Under the pieces are notes generated by a model. The model saw only the letters and a program-made list of their open reading frames with translations. It was not told where the DNA came from and searched no databases. A stretch of DNA of 5,983 nt from Actinomycetota bacterium (GTDB lineage: Bacteria; Actinomycetota; Thermoleophilia; Gaiellales; Gaiellaceae), in NCBI GenBank assembly GCA_013817555.1, contig JACDCN010000138.1, positions 1-5,983 on the forward strand, written 5' to 3'. The position numbers were made by a program, and so were the translations under genes. Positions 4,845 through 5,983 of this stretch are shown piece by piece. Each line of letters starts with the position of its first letter. Position 1 is the first letter of the stretch.

Positions 4845-4888
4845 TGGGCCGTGAAGGATTCGAACCTTCGACCTTGGGATTAAGAGTC
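4845..4888 (-). other. 3' fragment of tRNA-Lys(CTT), candidate attachment site
   Basis: Read on the minus strand, this is the 3' part of a tRNA. It has the anticodon loop CTCTTAA (anticodon CTT, lysine), the 3' side of the anticodon stem, the variable loop, a perfect T arm GAAGG-TTCGAAT-CCTTC (4852-4868), the 3' acceptor strand ACGGCCC and discriminator A at 4845. No CCA is encoded. Beyond 4888, where the anticodon stem 5' side, D arm and 5' acceptor strand should be, the sequence is unrelated. It therefore cannot fold as a tRNA. Fragments running from anticodon loop to 3' end are the usual attachment cores of tRNA-targeted integrases, so I read it as an att scar. Confidence 0.8.
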
Positions 4889-5056
4889 TGGGGCTACCCG
4901 TGCCGACGAGTGCTTGTGGTGCCGTTAGGTGAGCGGTCATGCGGAATCCCGCAACTCTTCGTGCCGGAATGTTCTTTCCAGTTCGATTGGATCTCAGTGC
5001 GTCCGTGAGCTCGGTGTGAGCGCGTACAAGCAGGCATAGTCCGAATGGAGCCCTAC
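4889..5056. other. Intergenic region upstream of the cyclase gene
   Basis: No gene, RNA or strong hairpin is visible. Where a tRNA-Lys 5' half would be expected (4889-4920) the bases do not match one. There is no convincing -35 hexamer at the usual distance from the TAGACT at 5057. Confidence 0.4.
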
Positions 5057-5062
5057 TAGACT
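5057..5062 (+). promoter_or_regulatory. Candidate -10 box (TAGACT) for a leaderless cyclase transcript
   Basis: TAGACT is followed by six bases (CGGTTC) and then the GTG start at 5069. Its TAG is also an in-frame stop, so translation cannot begin earlier, and no Shine-Dalgarno sequence precedes the GTG. The geometry equals that upstream of the FAH-family gene (TAGGGT-N6-GTG), which strengthens both calls. Confidence 0.5.
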
Positions 5063-5068
5063 CGGTTC

Positions 5069-5983
5069 GTGGCGACCTGCCCCTCGTGCGGCAAGGAGAA
5101 CCCAGACGGCTTCGAGTTCTGCGGCTTCTGTGGAACACCGCTCACCGCGTCGCCGGCCGCGCCCACACGCGAGGAGCGCAAGGTCGTCACCGTGCTTTTC
5201 TGCGACCTCGTCGGCTTCACGGCAAAGGCCGAGCGGCTCGATCCCGAAGACGTCCGTGCTGTCCTCGGCCCGTACCACGCGCGCCTGCGCTCCGAGCTCG
5301 AACGGCACGGGGGCACGGTCGAGAAGTTCATCGGCGACGCGGTAATGGCGCTCTTCGGCGCTCCCGTCGCCCACGAGGACGATCCCGAGCGCGCGGTTCG
5401 CGCCGCGCTCGCCATCCGCGACTTCGCGGTCGAGGAGGGGCTCGAGCTGCGTGTGGGCATCACGACCGGAGAGGCGCTGATCACCCTCGGAGCGAGCCCT
5501 GCCGAGGGCGAAGGCATGGCCTCTGGCGACGTCGTCAATACCGGTGCGCGTCTTCAGAGCGCCGCCTCGGTGAACGGCGTGCTCGTCGACGAGACGACGT
5601 ACCGCTCGACGCGCCAGATGATCGAGTACGGGGAGGCGCCGTCGGTCGACGCGAAGGGCAAGGCCGAGCTGATTCCGGTGTGGGAGGCGACCGGAGCGAA
5701 ATCTCGGTTCGGCGTCGACGTCACTCATTACGCTCGCGCCGAGCTCGTCGGCCGCGAGCGCGAGCTCTCCGTCCTACGCGATGCGTTCGAGCGCGCACGC
5801 CACGAGCGAGTCCCACAGCTCGTCACCCTCGTCGCGGTGCCGGGGATGGGCAAGAGCCGGCTCGTGTACGAGCTCTCGCAGATCGTCGACGCCGATCCCG
5901 AGCTCATCACCTGGCGCCAGGGGCGCTGCCTCGCGTATGGCGACGGCGTGGCGTTCTGGGCGCTCGCGGAGGTCGTGAAGGCG
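5069..5983 (+). CDS. Zinc-ribbon / class III adenylate cyclase / AAA ATPase multidomain protein, N-terminal 305 residues
   Basis: The gene continues past the right edge. Residues 4-21 form a zinc ribbon (CPSC then CGFC: C4, C7, C18, C21). A class III nucleotidyl cyclase domain spans about 37-205. Metal ligands D46 (LFCDLVGFT) and D90 (KFIGDAVMALFGAP) are present, as are substrate Lys K86, D154 in GDVVNTGARL, and transition-state N157 and R161, so an active adenylate cyclase making cAMP is predicted. From about 225 an AAA/STAND-type ATPase domain begins (ELVGRERELSVL) with P-loop AVPGMGKS at 256-263, where Ala replaces the first Gly. Family members usually exceed 1,000 residues and act as cytoplasmic signalling ATPases. 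The GTG start follows an in-frame TAG by four codons. Very GC-rich codon use matches the left flank, not the middle segment. Confidence 0.93.
   Translation, partial: MATCPSCGKENPDGFEFCGFCGTPLTASPAAPTREERKVVTVLFCDLVGFTAKAERLDPEDVRAVLGPYHARLRSELERHGGTVEKFIGDAVMALFGAPVAHEDDPERAVRAALAIRDFAVEEGLELRVGITTGEALITLGASPAEGEGMASGDVVNTGARLQSAASVNGVLVDETTYRSTRQMIEYGEAPSVDAKGKAELIPVWEATGAKSRFGVDVTHYARAELVGRERELSVLRDAFERARHERVPQLVTLVAVPGMGKSRLVYELSQIVDADPELITWRQGRCLAYGDGVAFWALAEVVKA

Noticed and set aside
4802..5008. Plus-strand open frame whose peptide contains MGREGFEPSTLGLRV
   Set aside because: This is the familiar spurious translation of an antisense tRNA 3' region; the bases are the tRNA-Lys fragment, not a gene.
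4994..5728. Long minus-strand open frame opposite the cyclase gene
   Set aside because: Antisense shadow; the plus strand has all cyclase motifs in the right order.
1..5983. CRISPR array, integrase, transposase or toxin-antitoxin pair
   Set aside because: I looked for regular short repeats with spacers, for tyrosine or serine recombinase motifs and for DDE transposase motifs, and found none in either strand.

Overview
The window is GC-rich (codon third positions mostly G or C) and reads like an actinobacterial chromosome. My best guess is the Thermoleophilia (Solirubrobacterales/Gaiellales) or a relative. The basis is the gene style: a GntR regulator next to a fumarylacetoacetase-family enzyme, an ANTAR regulator, and a zinc-ribbon/class III cyclase/AAA fusion. 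Two genes also start at GTG six bases after a TAnnnT box, as in leaderless actinobacterial genes. This placement is inference; no rRNA or marker gene is present.

Left flank (1-1453), ordinary chromosome. On the minus strand, a fumarylacetoacetase-family gene (46-693) is followed two bases later by the first 14 codons of a GntR regulator that runs off the left edge. The pair looks like a small catabolic operon. Divergent from it, a plus-strand gene (773-1453) encodes an exported protein with three C-terminal membrane helices and no family I can name.

Middle (about 1467-4888), a decayed accessory segment. Coding density is low and several genes are broken. It holds a candidate small membrane ORF, a secreted HExxH zinc-protease-like protein, a frameshifted and truncated ANTAR regulator, and a frameshifted small hypothetical protein. 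It also has a perfect 25-bp direct repeat (1868-1892 and 3226-3250) and several hairpin clusters. The right limit is a 44-base 3' fragment of tRNA-Lys(CTT), lacking the 5' half (4845-4888). An 18/19-base copy of the same tRNA 3' end lies in the same orientation at 1467-1485, starting exactly at the discriminator base. Together these look like attachment-site scars around a decayed tRNA-Lys-targeted integrative element. No integrase is visible in the window.

Right flank (4889-5983). After about 170 bases without a gene, a probably leaderless GTG-start gene (5069 to the window edge) encodes an N-terminal zinc ribbon, a class III adenylate cyclase domain with its key residues intact, and the start of an AAA-type ATPase domain whose P-loop has Ala in place of the first Gly. 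The gene continues past the window.
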